DNA from: UBA3700 sp964478025 | GTDB taxonomy: Bacteria > Bacillota > Clostridia > Christensenellales > UBA3700 | Assembly: GCA_964478025.1 (NCBI GenBank) | Contig: CAYZGK010000008.1 | Coordinates: 6,364 to 70,363, forward strand | Reading direction: 5' to 3' | DNA: 64,000 nucleotides | Part shown: piece by piece, positions 1-7,090 of the stretch | Layout of the letters: each line of letters starts with the position of its first letter | Numbering within the stretch: position 1 is the stretch's first letter | Translations under genes and position numbers: made by a program | Notes under the pieces: model-generated | Told to the model about the DNA's origin: nothing | Seen by the model: the letters and a program-made list of their open reading frames with translations, nothing else | Database searches by the model: none

Positions 1-459
1 TATAAACCCTATTCTATTTGAAACACGTAGAACATGTGTATCAACGGCAATTGCACTTTCTTTAAAAGCCTCTGCCATAACAACATTTGCTGTTTTTCTT
101 CCAACTCCTGGAAGTGTTATAAGCTTATCTATACTATTTGGAACTTCTCCATTAAACTTTTCTATTAATTGTCTTGAACAATTTTGAATATTTTTAGCTT
201 TATTCTTGTAAAATCCACAAGGTTTAATTAAACTTTCTAGCTCCTCAAGTGGCATATTTGCAAAATCTTCAGGCTTGTTATATTTCTTAAAAAGTTCATG
301 TGCCACAATGTTTACTCTTTTATCCGTGCATTGAGCAGAAAGTATTACAGCAACTAATAATTCAAAGTTAGAGTTAAAATTAAGCTCACAATGAGCATAA
401 GGATACATCTCCTCTAGTTTTTCTAAAATGGTAGATATATCCTTATTTGCATTATTCAT
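1..459 (-). CDS. nth: endonuclease III, partial (C-terminus beyond window edge)
   Basis: DNA glycosylase/AP lyase of base excision repair that removes oxidised pyrimidines. The 153 visible residues contain the helix-hairpin-helix LPGVGRKTA (about 116-124) with the catalytic Lys122, and AVDTHVLRVSNR (about 138-149) with the catalytic Asp140. The C-terminal 4Fe-4S cysteine loop lies beyond base 1. The start is ATG at 459, reading MNNANKDI. It begins 3 bp after the dapL stop, so it is probably the last or next-to-last gene of a purA-dapL-nth transcript. The gene is cut by the window edge, not broken. Confidence 0.93.
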   Translation of the reverse strand, partial: MNNANKDISTILEKLEEMYPYAHCELNFNSNFELLVAVILSAQCTDKRVNIVAHELFKKYNKPEDFANMPLEELESLIKPCGFYKNKAKNIQNCSRQLIEKFNGEVPNSIDKLITLPGVGRKTANVVMAEAFKESAIAVDTHVLRVSNRIGFI

Positions 460-462
460 AAA

Positions 463-1641
463 TTAAAATAGTTTAACTATTCTCTTTACAGCCTCTTTAG
501 TAACTTCTCTATCCCCAAAAGCTGTTAATCTAAAGTATCCTTCGCCCTCTTCACCAAAACCAGCACCTGGGGTTCCTACAACACCATATTCGTTTAGTAA
601 TTTATCAAAGAATTCCCAAGATTTCATTCCCTTAGGACACTTCATCCAAATATATGGTGAGTTTTCTCCACCAACATACCAAGCACCAACTGAGTCTAAA
701 GCCTCTTTTATAATCTTTGCGTTATCTCTATAATATTGTAGATTTTCTTGGATTTGTTTTTGTCCTTCATCTGTAAATACGGCAGCTGCTGCTCTTTGAA
801 TAACATATGGAGTTCCATTAAACTTTGTAGATTGACGTCTATTCCATAAAGCATTTGCTGAAATTCCATCAAAAACAAGCTCTTTTGGAACTACTGTATA
901 ACCGCAACGAGTACCAGTAAAGCCTGCTGTTTTAGAAAATGAACAAATCTCAAGTGCGCAAGTTCTAGCTCCTTCAATTTCAAATATAGATCTTGGAAGT
1001 GACTTATCTGTAATAAATGCCTCATATGCAGCATCAAAAATAATTAATGATTTATGAGCATTTGCATAATCTACCCACTTTTTTAATGCATCCTTTGTAT
1101 AAACAGCTCCTGTTGGATTATTTGGAGAACAAATATATATAACATCTGCATCTAAGTTATCTGTAGGAAGTGGCATAAATCCATTTTCTTTATTTCCAGC
1201 GATTGTAGAAATTTTTCTACCACCCATTATATTAACATCAATATAAGCTGGGTAAACTGGATCTGGAATTAAAACTTTATTTGATGGATCAATAATATCT
1301 AGGATATTTCCTAAATCTGATTTAGCTCCATCAGATACGATAACTTCGTCAATATCTAATTTTACATTATGCTTTGCATAATACTTTACTAATTCTTCTC
1401 TTAAAAAGTCATATCCAAGCTCTGGGCCATATCCACGGAATGTTTCTTTATGAGCCATCTCGTCTACTGCCTTATGCATAGCATCAATAACAGCTGGAGC
1501 AAGTGGAAGTGTTACATCTCCAATAGATAATTTATAAACTGGTTTTCCAGGATTAGCAGCTTGATATTCTCTAACTTTTCTTGCAACTGTTGAGAATAAA
1601 TAGCTATCTTTTAATTCTAAAAAGTGATTATTTAATTTCAT
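463..1641 (-). CDS. dapL: LL-diaminopimelate aminotransferase
   Basis: PLP-dependent fold-type I aminotransferase that converts tetrahydrodipicolinate directly to LL-diaminopimelate with glutamate, in the one-step DapL branch of lysine and peptidoglycan precursor synthesis. At 392 residues it is slightly shorter than the roughly 410 usual for the family. Visible signatures are PNNPTG (173-178), IFDAAYEAF with the cofactor Asp (about 201-209), and SFSK with the Schiff-base Lys237 followed by GFTGTRCG. It lies between purA (11 bp upstream) and nth (3 bp downstream). Other class I aminotransferases are possible, but the whole-length pattern is that of DapL. Confidence 0.92.
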   Translation of the reverse strand: MKLNNHFLELKDSYLFSTVARKVREYQAANPGKPVYKLSIGDVTLPLAPAVIDAMHKAVDEMAHKETFRGYGPELGYDFLREELVKYYAKHNVKLDIDEVIVSDGAKSDLGNILDIIDPSNKVLIPDPVYPAYIDVNIMGGRKISTIAGNKENGFMPLPTDNLDADVIYICSPNNPTGAVYTKDALKKWVDYANAHKSLIIFDAAYEAFITDKSLPRSIFEIEGARTCALEICSFSKTAGFTGTRCGYTVVPKELVFDGISANALWNRRQSTKFNGTPYVIQRAAAAVFTDEGQKQIQENLQYYRDNAKIIKEALDSVGAWYVGGENSPYIWMKCPKGMKSWEFFDKLLNEYGVVGTPGAGFGEEGEGYFRLTAFGDREVTKEAVKRIVKLF

Positions 1642-1652
1642 GTTATTGCCTC

Positions 1653-2939
1653 TTAGTCATTCCAAAGCATATAAGCTTCTCTTTCTGCGCCAACTGAAAC
1701 AAGTGAAATATTACATCCTACTTTTTCTTCAATGAACTTAATATAATCATAAGCTTCTTTTGGTAATTCTTCTGGTTTTCTACATTTTGAAATATCACAT
1801 TTCCAACCTGGTAAATATTCAATTACTGGTCTTGCATCATCAAGAGCTTTGCCACGTGGGAAATCTGTAGTAATCTTGCCATTAATATTGTAAGCAACAC
1901 ATACTGGAATCTTATCCATATAAGATAGAACATCAACCTTAGTTAAAGCAACTTCATCTGCTCCTTGACACATAACACCATATTTTGAAGCTACAACGTC
2001 AAATGCTCCTACTCTTCTTGGTCTTCCTGTTGCAGCGCCATATTCGCCACCAGCATCACGAAGAGCCTTTTTATCTTCTTCGCTCATACCAAGTTCTACA
2101 GTAAATGGGCCCTCACCAACACATGATGAATAAGCCTTCATAATACCAATAGATTTATCTAATCTTAAATTTGGAACTCCAGCACCAATTGGAGCATAAG
2201 CTGCAATTGAGTTTGAAGAACTTGTATAAGGATTAATACCAAAGTCAATATCACGTAAAGCACCAAGTTGTGCTTCAAATAAGATTTTCTTTCCTGCTTT
2301 ATGTTGATCATTTAAATATTTAGACATATTAATAACAAATGGTTTTAATCTATCACCATATGTTTTTAAATAATCCATCATTTCATCAACGCTAACTGGA
2401 TCTGCTCCATAACCCTTGCAAATTAACAAATTCTTATATTCTACAATGCCTGCAACTTTTTCTCTAAGTACAGCTTCATCTTCGAATAAATCACCCATCA
2501 TTATGATTTTCTTAGCATATTTATCTGAATATACTGGAGCAATACCACGACGAGTTGAACCAAACTTTTTACCTGCAAGTCTTTCTTCTTCTAAACAATC
2601 TAATTGAATATGATAAGGCATTACAATTACTGCTCTTTCAGAAATTTTTAAATTATCTGGTGTAATTTTAATTCCACCGGCGATTAATTTATCCATTTCA
2701 CCACATAGGTGTTTCATATCGATAACCATACCATTTCCCATGATATTTACATTATCTTCTCTTAAAATACCTGATGGTAATAAGTTTAAAATAAACTTAC
2801 CCTTATCATTTATAACGGTGTGACCTGCGTTATTTCCGCCTTGATAACGACAAACAATATCATATTCTTGTGATACCAAATCGACAATACGTCCTTTACC
2901 TTCATCACCCCAGTTAATTCCTACAATAGCTGTTAACAT
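1653..2939 (-). CDS. purA: adenylosuccinate synthetase
   Basis: GTP-dependent ligase that joins IMP and aspartate to adenylosuccinate, the first committed step to AMP. It has 428 residues, the full family length. The N-terminal GINWGDEGKGRIVD (residues 7-20) is the phosphate-binding loop, with Arg replacing the more common second Lys. QGGNNAGHTV (about 33-42) carries the catalytic His. A good Shine-Dalgarno (AAGGAGATATATAA before ATG) supports the start. It follows the small FakA-like gene by 38 bp and precedes dapL by 11 bp. Confidence 0.97.
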   Translation of the reverse strand: MLTAIVGINWGDEGKGRIVDLVSQEYDIVCRYQGGNNAGHTVINDKGKFILNLLPSGILREDNVNIMGNGMVIDMKHLCGEMDKLIAGGIKITPDNLKISERAVIVMPYHIQLDCLEEERLAGKKFGSTRRGIAPVYSDKYAKKIIMMGDLFEDEAVLREKVAGIVEYKNLLICKGYGADPVSVDEMMDYLKTYGDRLKPFVINMSKYLNDQHKAGKKILFEAQLGALRDIDFGINPYTSSSNSIAAYAPIGAGVPNLRLDKSIGIMKAYSSCVGEGPFTVELGMSEEDKKALRDAGGEYGAATGRPRRVGAFDVVASKYGVMCQGADEVALTKVDVLSYMDKIPVCVAYNINGKITTDFPRGKALDDARPVIEYLPGWKCDISKCRKPEELPKEAYDYIKFIEEKVGCNISLVSVGAEREAYMLWND

Positions 2940-2977
2940 TTATATATCTCCTTATAACAAAAATTTATTTTTCTTAT

Positions 2978-3226
2978 TTAACCTTTTAAACCATGAGATT
3001 GTCTTTCCATATCTTCAACAACAATATCATAAATAGTTCCTATTGTTGAACAATACTCTAAAACCTTCCATGGCTCATCTGTATGAAAATGAATCTTTAA
3101 TGTTTCTTCATCTCCAGCAACTACTAAACAATCTCCATCTAAATCGTTTTCGAAATACTCTATTACATCGTCTCTATCTAATTTACAACCATCAATTAGT
3201 AATTGTGTATCATACTTATTTACCAT
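2978..3226 (-). CDS. stand-alone FakA/YloV C-terminal-like small protein
   Basis: An 82-residue protein resembling only the last part of the Dak-phosphatase-like domain of FakA/YloV, the fatty acid kinase that works with DegV-type lipid-binding proteins. The key stretch is LVVAGDEETLKIHFHTDEP (residues 34-52) followed by WKVLEY and a final DMERQ. In full-length FakA the corresponding pattern is GDSLVVVGDD..KVHVHTNDP...NMREQ. The kinase (DhaL) domain is absent, and there is no extra sequence for one upstream. It has an AAAGGATAGGG ribosome site and its own extended -10 at 3309-3317, so it looks like a real gene leading the purA operon. Function is unknown; it could be a regulatory or ligand-binding fragment. 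Confidence 0.6.
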   Translation of the reverse strand: MVNKYDTQLLIDGCKLDRDDVIEYFENDLDGDCLVVAGDEETLKIHFHTDEPWKVLEYCSTIGTIYDIVVEDMERQSHGLKG

Positions 3227-3308
3227 ATATAACCCTATCCTTTATTTTTTTTGTTGAATTTTTATCTTTTTATTGTAAATAAAACAACGACAAAAACACA
3301 CATTAAGT

Positions 3309-3317
3309 ATTATAGCA
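3309..3317 (-). promoter_or_regulatory. extended -10 promoter of the FakA-like/purA/dapL/nth run
   Basis: On the minus strand the sequence reads TGCTATAAT, an extended -10 (TGn-TATAAT). I see no good -35. Transcription would start near 3302, leaving about 75 nt of leader before the ATG at 3226. No riboswitch motif is recognisable in that leader. Confidence 0.5.
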
Positions 3318-3413
3318 TAAACAAATATGACATTGTATTGTTATTTATAAATTTTTCAATTAACCAATTTTTCAAATTTACCTTTAAGGGCATATTAAAT
3401 TAAAAATCTGTTT

Positions 3414-3890
3414 TTAAATAAACATAGCCATATAAAGTGGTAAGGTAATTTTTGTATCACTTACACCAACATTTCCGGTAATAAACTTATATGCATATGG
3501 AGGATTATATGTTTTTATAAAGTTATTCAATGAAATACTAGAACTATTTCCAGCTTTCACTTCAATAGGAATTATTTTAGCATTTTGTGTAATTAAAAAT
3601 TCAATTTCTTGAGAATTATTTTTAGGCTTATAGTAGTATGCCTTATACCCACGTGCAGTAATCATTGTAGATATTAAATCTTTTAATATCTTTCTTTTTA
3701 ACATTCTTTTACCTCTTGGATAATTACTAACATAAAAGCCCGTATAAATCAAGCACTTGCATATTTTTGAACANNNNNNNNNNNNNNNNNNNNNNNNNNN
3801 NNNNNNNNNNNNNNNNNNNNNNNNNNNNNNNNNNNNNNNNNNNNNNNNNNNNNNNNNNNNNNNNNNNNNNNNNTGCATATTTTTGAACAT
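3414..3890 (-). pseudogene. remnant of a DUF4143-type AAA ATPase, interrupted by an assembly gap
   Basis: The readable part, about 118 residues downstream of the gap, resembles the C-terminal DUF4143/nuclease-like portion of AAA_14 ATPases: a helix, then GYKAYYYKPKNNSQEIEFLI and IIPIEVKAG, the usual E(I/F)xx and EVK core. The N-terminal ATPase domain (Walker A and B) is missing. The roughly 60 bases beyond the gap give only short frames. The next gene upstream (4064-5350) is an intact member of the same broad family. Either the gap hides several hundred bases or this is a true truncation; the readable context favours a decayed copy. Confidence 0.55.
3774..3873. other. assembly gap of 100 N, flanked by a 16-bp duplicate
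   Basis: Exactly 100 N. The 16 bases just before the gap (3758-3773, TGCATATTTTTGAACA) recur immediately after it (3874-3889). The contig ends may therefore overlap, so the true distance is uncertain. Collapsing the duplicate does not restore a long reading frame, unlike the gaps at 51.5 and 56.0 kb. Confidence 0.9.
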
Positions 3891-3922
3891 TATCCATTAT
3901 TAATTGTACAAAAAAACCATAT

Positions 3923-3952
3923 ATACTTATAAGTATTATACTCATGAGTATA
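3923..3952. promoter_or_regulatory. two adjacent perfect palindromes, operator-like
   Basis: ATACTTATAAGTAT (3923-3936) is followed directly by TATACTCATGAGTATA (3937-3952). They share the core ATACT-Y-AT-R-AGTAT repeated at a 15-bp pitch. A minus-strand TATAAT (3935-3940) straddles the junction, so the pair could be an operator over a promoter for the decayed ATPase fragment. The binding protein is unknown. Confidence 0.45.
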
Positions 3953-4063
3953 TAAACTTAACAATAAAATAAAAAAACATTACCTATACAAAATCAACAA
4001 AATTATTGCATAAAAACGAATCTAATATTTTAAGCTATATATTAAATAAAAAATGTTTGTTTT

Positions 4064-5350
4064 TTAATTTTTTAAACATCCTATTGGAATAATTTTTACA
4101 CCATCTTGTCTTGTATATGCTATTTCGCCACCTGTAATAACTATAAGCAAATCAGGCTCATTCAATCTTGTTTTCTTTGATTCATTTGCTTCTTTAATCA
4201 AATTTTTAAGTTTCAAGAGATGTTTAGCTGCTTCTTCTATTTGTTTACTTCCAAGTTTAAACTCAATTAATGCATATCTTCCATCACTTAGATGCATAAC
4301 ACAATCTGATTCCAAACCATATTTATCGTGATAGTAAGAGATTTCTCCCCCTAATGCTTTTGAATATACTTTTAAATCTCTAATACATAAAGTTTCAAAT
4401 ATAAATCCAAAGGTATTTAAATCTTGTAATAGTAATTCAGGAGACAAACCTAGTGCAGCAACTGCGATTGAAGGATCTGTAAACTCCCTTTTATTTGAGC
4501 TTCTAATTGCTGTTGCTGACCTAATATTTGGACACCATGCTGGTACTTCTTCTATAACATATAATCTTTCTAATGCATTCAAATAAGATTTCAAAGTTCT
4601 ATTATCGATATTTGTATCATTAGTTGCGATATCTTCTAGGATAGACTTATCTGTAGCAAGCGTTGAAACATTACGAGCATAAGACTTCAAAATCGTTCTC
4701 ATTCGTCTTGGATTTCTTTGTACACCATCTACCGTTACACAATCTTGCTCACATACGTTATCTAAATATATTTTGGCAGTTACAAGTTCAGACTTTTCAT
4801 CCCTACCAATACTACTTGGCCAACCACCTCTACAAGCTGCTCTAACTAAATTTTCGATAGTTAAATTTGACTCTATTCCATCAATATCAAGAACCTTATT
4901 GTTAAATAGTTCCTTTAAAGAAATTTTTCCATTTGATTCTTTAGATTCAAACAAACTCATAGGGTACATTATTAATTTTGCTATTCTTCCTGTCCCTGTA
5001 TGCATAATTTGACTATAATCAACTGAAGTAGAACCAGTAAGAATATATAAACCTGGCTTATTAATCTCATCAACACTCACTCTAACTGCATCCCAAATAA
5101 CAGGAGCCATTTGCCATTCGTCTATAAGTCTAGGCTTATCTCCTTTTAAAAGAATGGAAGGCTTAACATCTGCAGTTACCAAATAATCTTTAATTTTATC
5201 TGGATCTTGCATCTTTAGTATACTTTTTGCAAATCTTTCTGCAGTAGTTGTTTTTCCAACCCACTTAGGGCCTGCAATATATACTGCTCCAACATAATTA
5301 AGCATTTCTTCCAAAGCTGTATCCATTAATCTTGGCAAATATTCTTTCAT
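4064..5350 (-). CDS. AAA_14/DUF4143 family ATP-binding protein
   Basis: A 428-residue soluble P-loop protein of the large bacterial AAA_14 plus DUF4143 family, whose cellular role is generally unknown. Walker A is GPKWVGKTTTAERF (about 27-40). A Walker B-like PRLIDEWQM lies near 93-101 and a sensor-like LTGSTS near 123-128. The C-terminal half has the DUF4143 pattern ending in YHDKYGLESDCVMHL..ALIEFKLG, with the acidic/Lys residues of a restriction-nuclease-like core. The start is supported by GGTAGG before ATG and a strong promoter 23 bp upstream. It is a single-gene unit and the decayed copy lies downstream. Confidence 0.85.
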   Translation of the reverse strand: MKEYLPRLMDTALEEMLNYVGAVYIAGPKWVGKTTTAERFAKSILKMQDPDKIKDYLVTADVKPSILLKGDKPRLIDEWQMAPVIWDAVRVSVDEINKPGLYILTGSTSVDYSQIMHTGTGRIAKLIMYPMSLFESKESNGKISLKELFNNKVLDIDGIESNLTIENLVRAACRGGWPSSIGRDEKSELVTAKIYLDNVCEQDCVTVDGVQRNPRRMRTILKSYARNVSTLATDKSILEDIATNDTNIDNRTLKSYLNALERLYVIEEVPAWCPNIRSATAIRSSNKREFTDPSIAVAALGLSPELLLQDLNTFGFIFETLCIRDLKVYSKALGGEISYYHDKYGLESDCVMHLSDGRYALIEFKLGSKQIEEAAKHLLKLKNLIKEANESKKTRLNEPDLLIVITGGEIAYTRQDGVKIIPIGCLKN

Positions 5351-5372
5351 TTTTTCCTACCTTTATACCGAT

Positions 5373-5401
5373 ATAATATCTTTTATTAAATATAAAGTCA
5401 A
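5373..5401 (-). promoter_or_regulatory. sigma-A promoter of the DUF4143 ATPase gene
   Basis: Minus strand TTGACT (5396-5401), 17-bp spacer, TATTAT (5373-5378). The -10 lies within the 11-bp palindrome GATATAATATC. The distance to the ATG at 5350 leaves a short leader with a GGTAGG ribosome site. Confidence 0.7.
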
Positions 5402-5406
5402 GCCTT

Positions 5407-5444
5407 AATGCAACTTTTTTCCGTATTTCAATGCAACTTTTTTC
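5407..5444. repeat. 23-bp-period direct repeat running into a gap
   Basis: AATGCAACTTTTTTCC occurs at 5407 and again at 5430, a pitch of exactly 23 bp. The second copy is cut by the N gap at 5445. This looks like the edge of a longer tandem array that broke the assembly. The pitch equals that of the seven-unit array at 38.15-38.31 kb, but the unit sequence differs. Confidence 0.55.
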
Positions 5445-5544
5445 NNNNNNNNNNNNNNNNNNNNNNNNNNNNNNNNNNNNNNNNNNNNNNNNNNNNNNNN
5501 NNNNNNNNNNNNNNNNNNNNNNNNNNNNNNNNNNNNNNNNNNNN
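5445..5544. other. assembly gap of 100 N
   Basis: Exactly 100 N, without duplicated flanks beyond a T-run. It sits between the guaA stop and the promoter of the ATPase gene, at the edge of a tandem repeat, so its real length is unknown. Confidence 0.9.
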
Positions 5545-5548
5545 TTTT

Positions 5549-7090
5549 TTATTCAAATTCTATAGTTGCTGGTGGTTTTGATGTAATATCGTACATTACT
5601 CTATTTACATGTTTAACTTCATTTACTATACGAGTTGAAACTCTTCCTAAAACATCATAAGGAATTTGAGCCCAATCTGCTGTCATAAAGTCTGATGTAC
5701 TTACAGCACGTAATGCAATTGCATAATCATATGTTCTAAAATCACCCATAACACCTACGGACTGCATATTTGTTAAAGCTGCAAAATATTGTCCTAAAGA
5801 TTTATCTACTCCTGCCTTTGCTATTTCTTCTCTATATATAGCATCTGCATCTTGTACAATCTTAACCTTTTCTGCAGTTACTTCCCCAATAATTCTAATA
5901 CCAAGACCTGGTCCTGGGAATGGTTGACGATAAACTAGATAATCTGGAATACCTAATTCTAATCCTACTTTTCTAACCTCATCTTTAAATAATAAACGTA
6001 AAGGTTCAATAATTTCTTTAAAGTTTACAACTGATGGAAGACCACCTACATTGTGATGAGATTTAATTACAGCACTTTTGCCTAGTCCTGATTCTATTAC
6101 ATCAGGATAAATTGTGCCTTGAACTAAAAAGTCTACTGCCCCAATTTTCTTAGCTTCATCTTCAAATACTCTAATAAACTCTTCACCAATAATCTTTCTC
6201 TTCTTTTCTGGCTCTGTAACACCCTTTAGTTTTGCATAAAATCTTTCTTGAGCATTAACTCTAATAAAGTTTAATTTATATGGTCCATTTGGTCCAAAAA
6301 CAGCCTCAACTTCATCGCCTTCATTTTTTCTAAGCAAACCGTGATCAACAAACACGCATGTTAATTGTTCACCTACTGCCTTAGATAATAATACTGCAGC
6401 AACTGAAGAATCTACACCACCAGATAATGCACATAAAACTTTACCTTTGCCTACTTTTGCTCTTATTTGTTCAATGCTTGTTTTTACAAAGGAATCCATT
6501 TTCCAATCGCCACTGCATCCACAAACATCAAAAACGAAGCCTGCAAGCATCTTATTACCCTCAACGGAATGCATAACTTCTGGATGGAATTGTACTGCAT
6601 ATAACTTCTTTTGTACATTTTGCATAGCAGCAACTGGGCAAACTGGAGTTTTTCCAACAATTTCAAAACCGTCAGGAACCTTTGCTACATAATCTGTATG
6701 ACTCATCCAAGTAATTGTTTCACTTGAACAATTTTTAAATAATAAGGACTTGGTATCTACATTTACTAAAGTTTTACCATATTCGCTAGTTGGAGCATGC
6801 TCTACAACACCACCTAATGAATATGCCATAAATTGGCAACCATAACATATACCAAGAATTGGATATCCTAAATCAAAAATAGCCTTATCTACTTTTGGAG
6901 AATCTTCTCCATAAACTGAGTTAGGACCACCTGTAAAGATGATTCCTTTTGGATTAATTTCCTTAATTTTTTCAATAGAGATTGAATATGGATACATTTC
7001 GCAGTATACGTTTAAATCTCTTACACGTCTTGCTATTAGTTGGTTATATTGACCACCAAAATCTAGAACTAATATTGTCTCGTTTTTCAT
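5549..7090 (-). CDS. guaA: GMP synthase (glutamine-hydrolysing)
   Basis: Two-domain amidotransferase that converts XMP to GMP with glutamine and ATP; 513 residues, the normal length. The class I glutaminase domain (about 1-190) has the nucleophile Cys82 in GICYGCQ and the triad motif QFHPEV (about 168-173). The ATP-pyrophosphatase P-loop is LSGGVDSS (about 224-231), and the C-terminal dimerisation part contains QPFPGPGLGIR. Its ATG overlaps the P-type ATPase stop as ATGA, so it is translationally coupled to it. The 3' end abuts an assembly gap and no terminator can be seen. Confidence 0.97.
   Translation of the reverse strand: MKNETILVLDFGGQYNQLIARRVRDLNVYCEMYPYSISIEKIKEINPKGIIFTGGPNSVYGEDSPKVDKAIFDLGYPILGICYGCQFMAYSLGGVVEHAPTSEYGKTLVNVDTKSLLFKNCSSETITWMSHTDYVAKVPDGFEIVGKTPVCPVAAMQNVQKKLYAVQFHPEVMHSVEGNKMLAGFVFDVCGCSGDWKMDSFVKTSIEQIRAKVGKGKVLCALSGGVDSSVAAVLLSKAVGEQLTCVFVDHGLLRKNEGDEVEAVFGPNGPYKLNFIRVNAQERFYAKLKGVTEPEKKRKIIGEEFIRVFEDEAKKIGAVDFLVQGTIYPDVIESGLGKSAVIKSHHNVGGLPSVVNFKEIIEPLRLLFKDEVRKVGLELGIPDYLVYRQPFPGPGLGIRIIGEVTAEKVKIVQDADAIYREEIAKAGVDKSLGQYFAALTNMQSVGVMGDFRTYDYAIALRAVSTSDFMTADWAQIPYDVLGRVSTRIVNEVKHVNRVMYDITSKPPATIEFE

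Noticed and set aside
2416..2607. Plus-strand ORF opposite purA, and similar antisense ORFs over many genes
   Set aside because: They are shadows of strongly conserved genes on the minus strand, without ribosome sites or recognisable domains.
3043..3282. 79-codon plus-strand ORF opposite the FakA-like gene
   Set aside because: Hydrophobic low-complexity composition typical of antisense to AT-rich coding sequence; the minus-strand gene has a family signature.
3414..5350. DUF4143 ATPase and its decayed copy considered as a mobile or defence island
   Set aside because: No transposase, integrase, inverted repeats or linked defence genes; base composition is like the neighbours.
5351..5548. Purine riboswitch near guaA or purA
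   Set aside because: guaA is translationally coupled to the P-type ATPase and its upstream leader shows no purine aptamer; the purA run leader (3227-3302) also lacks one.
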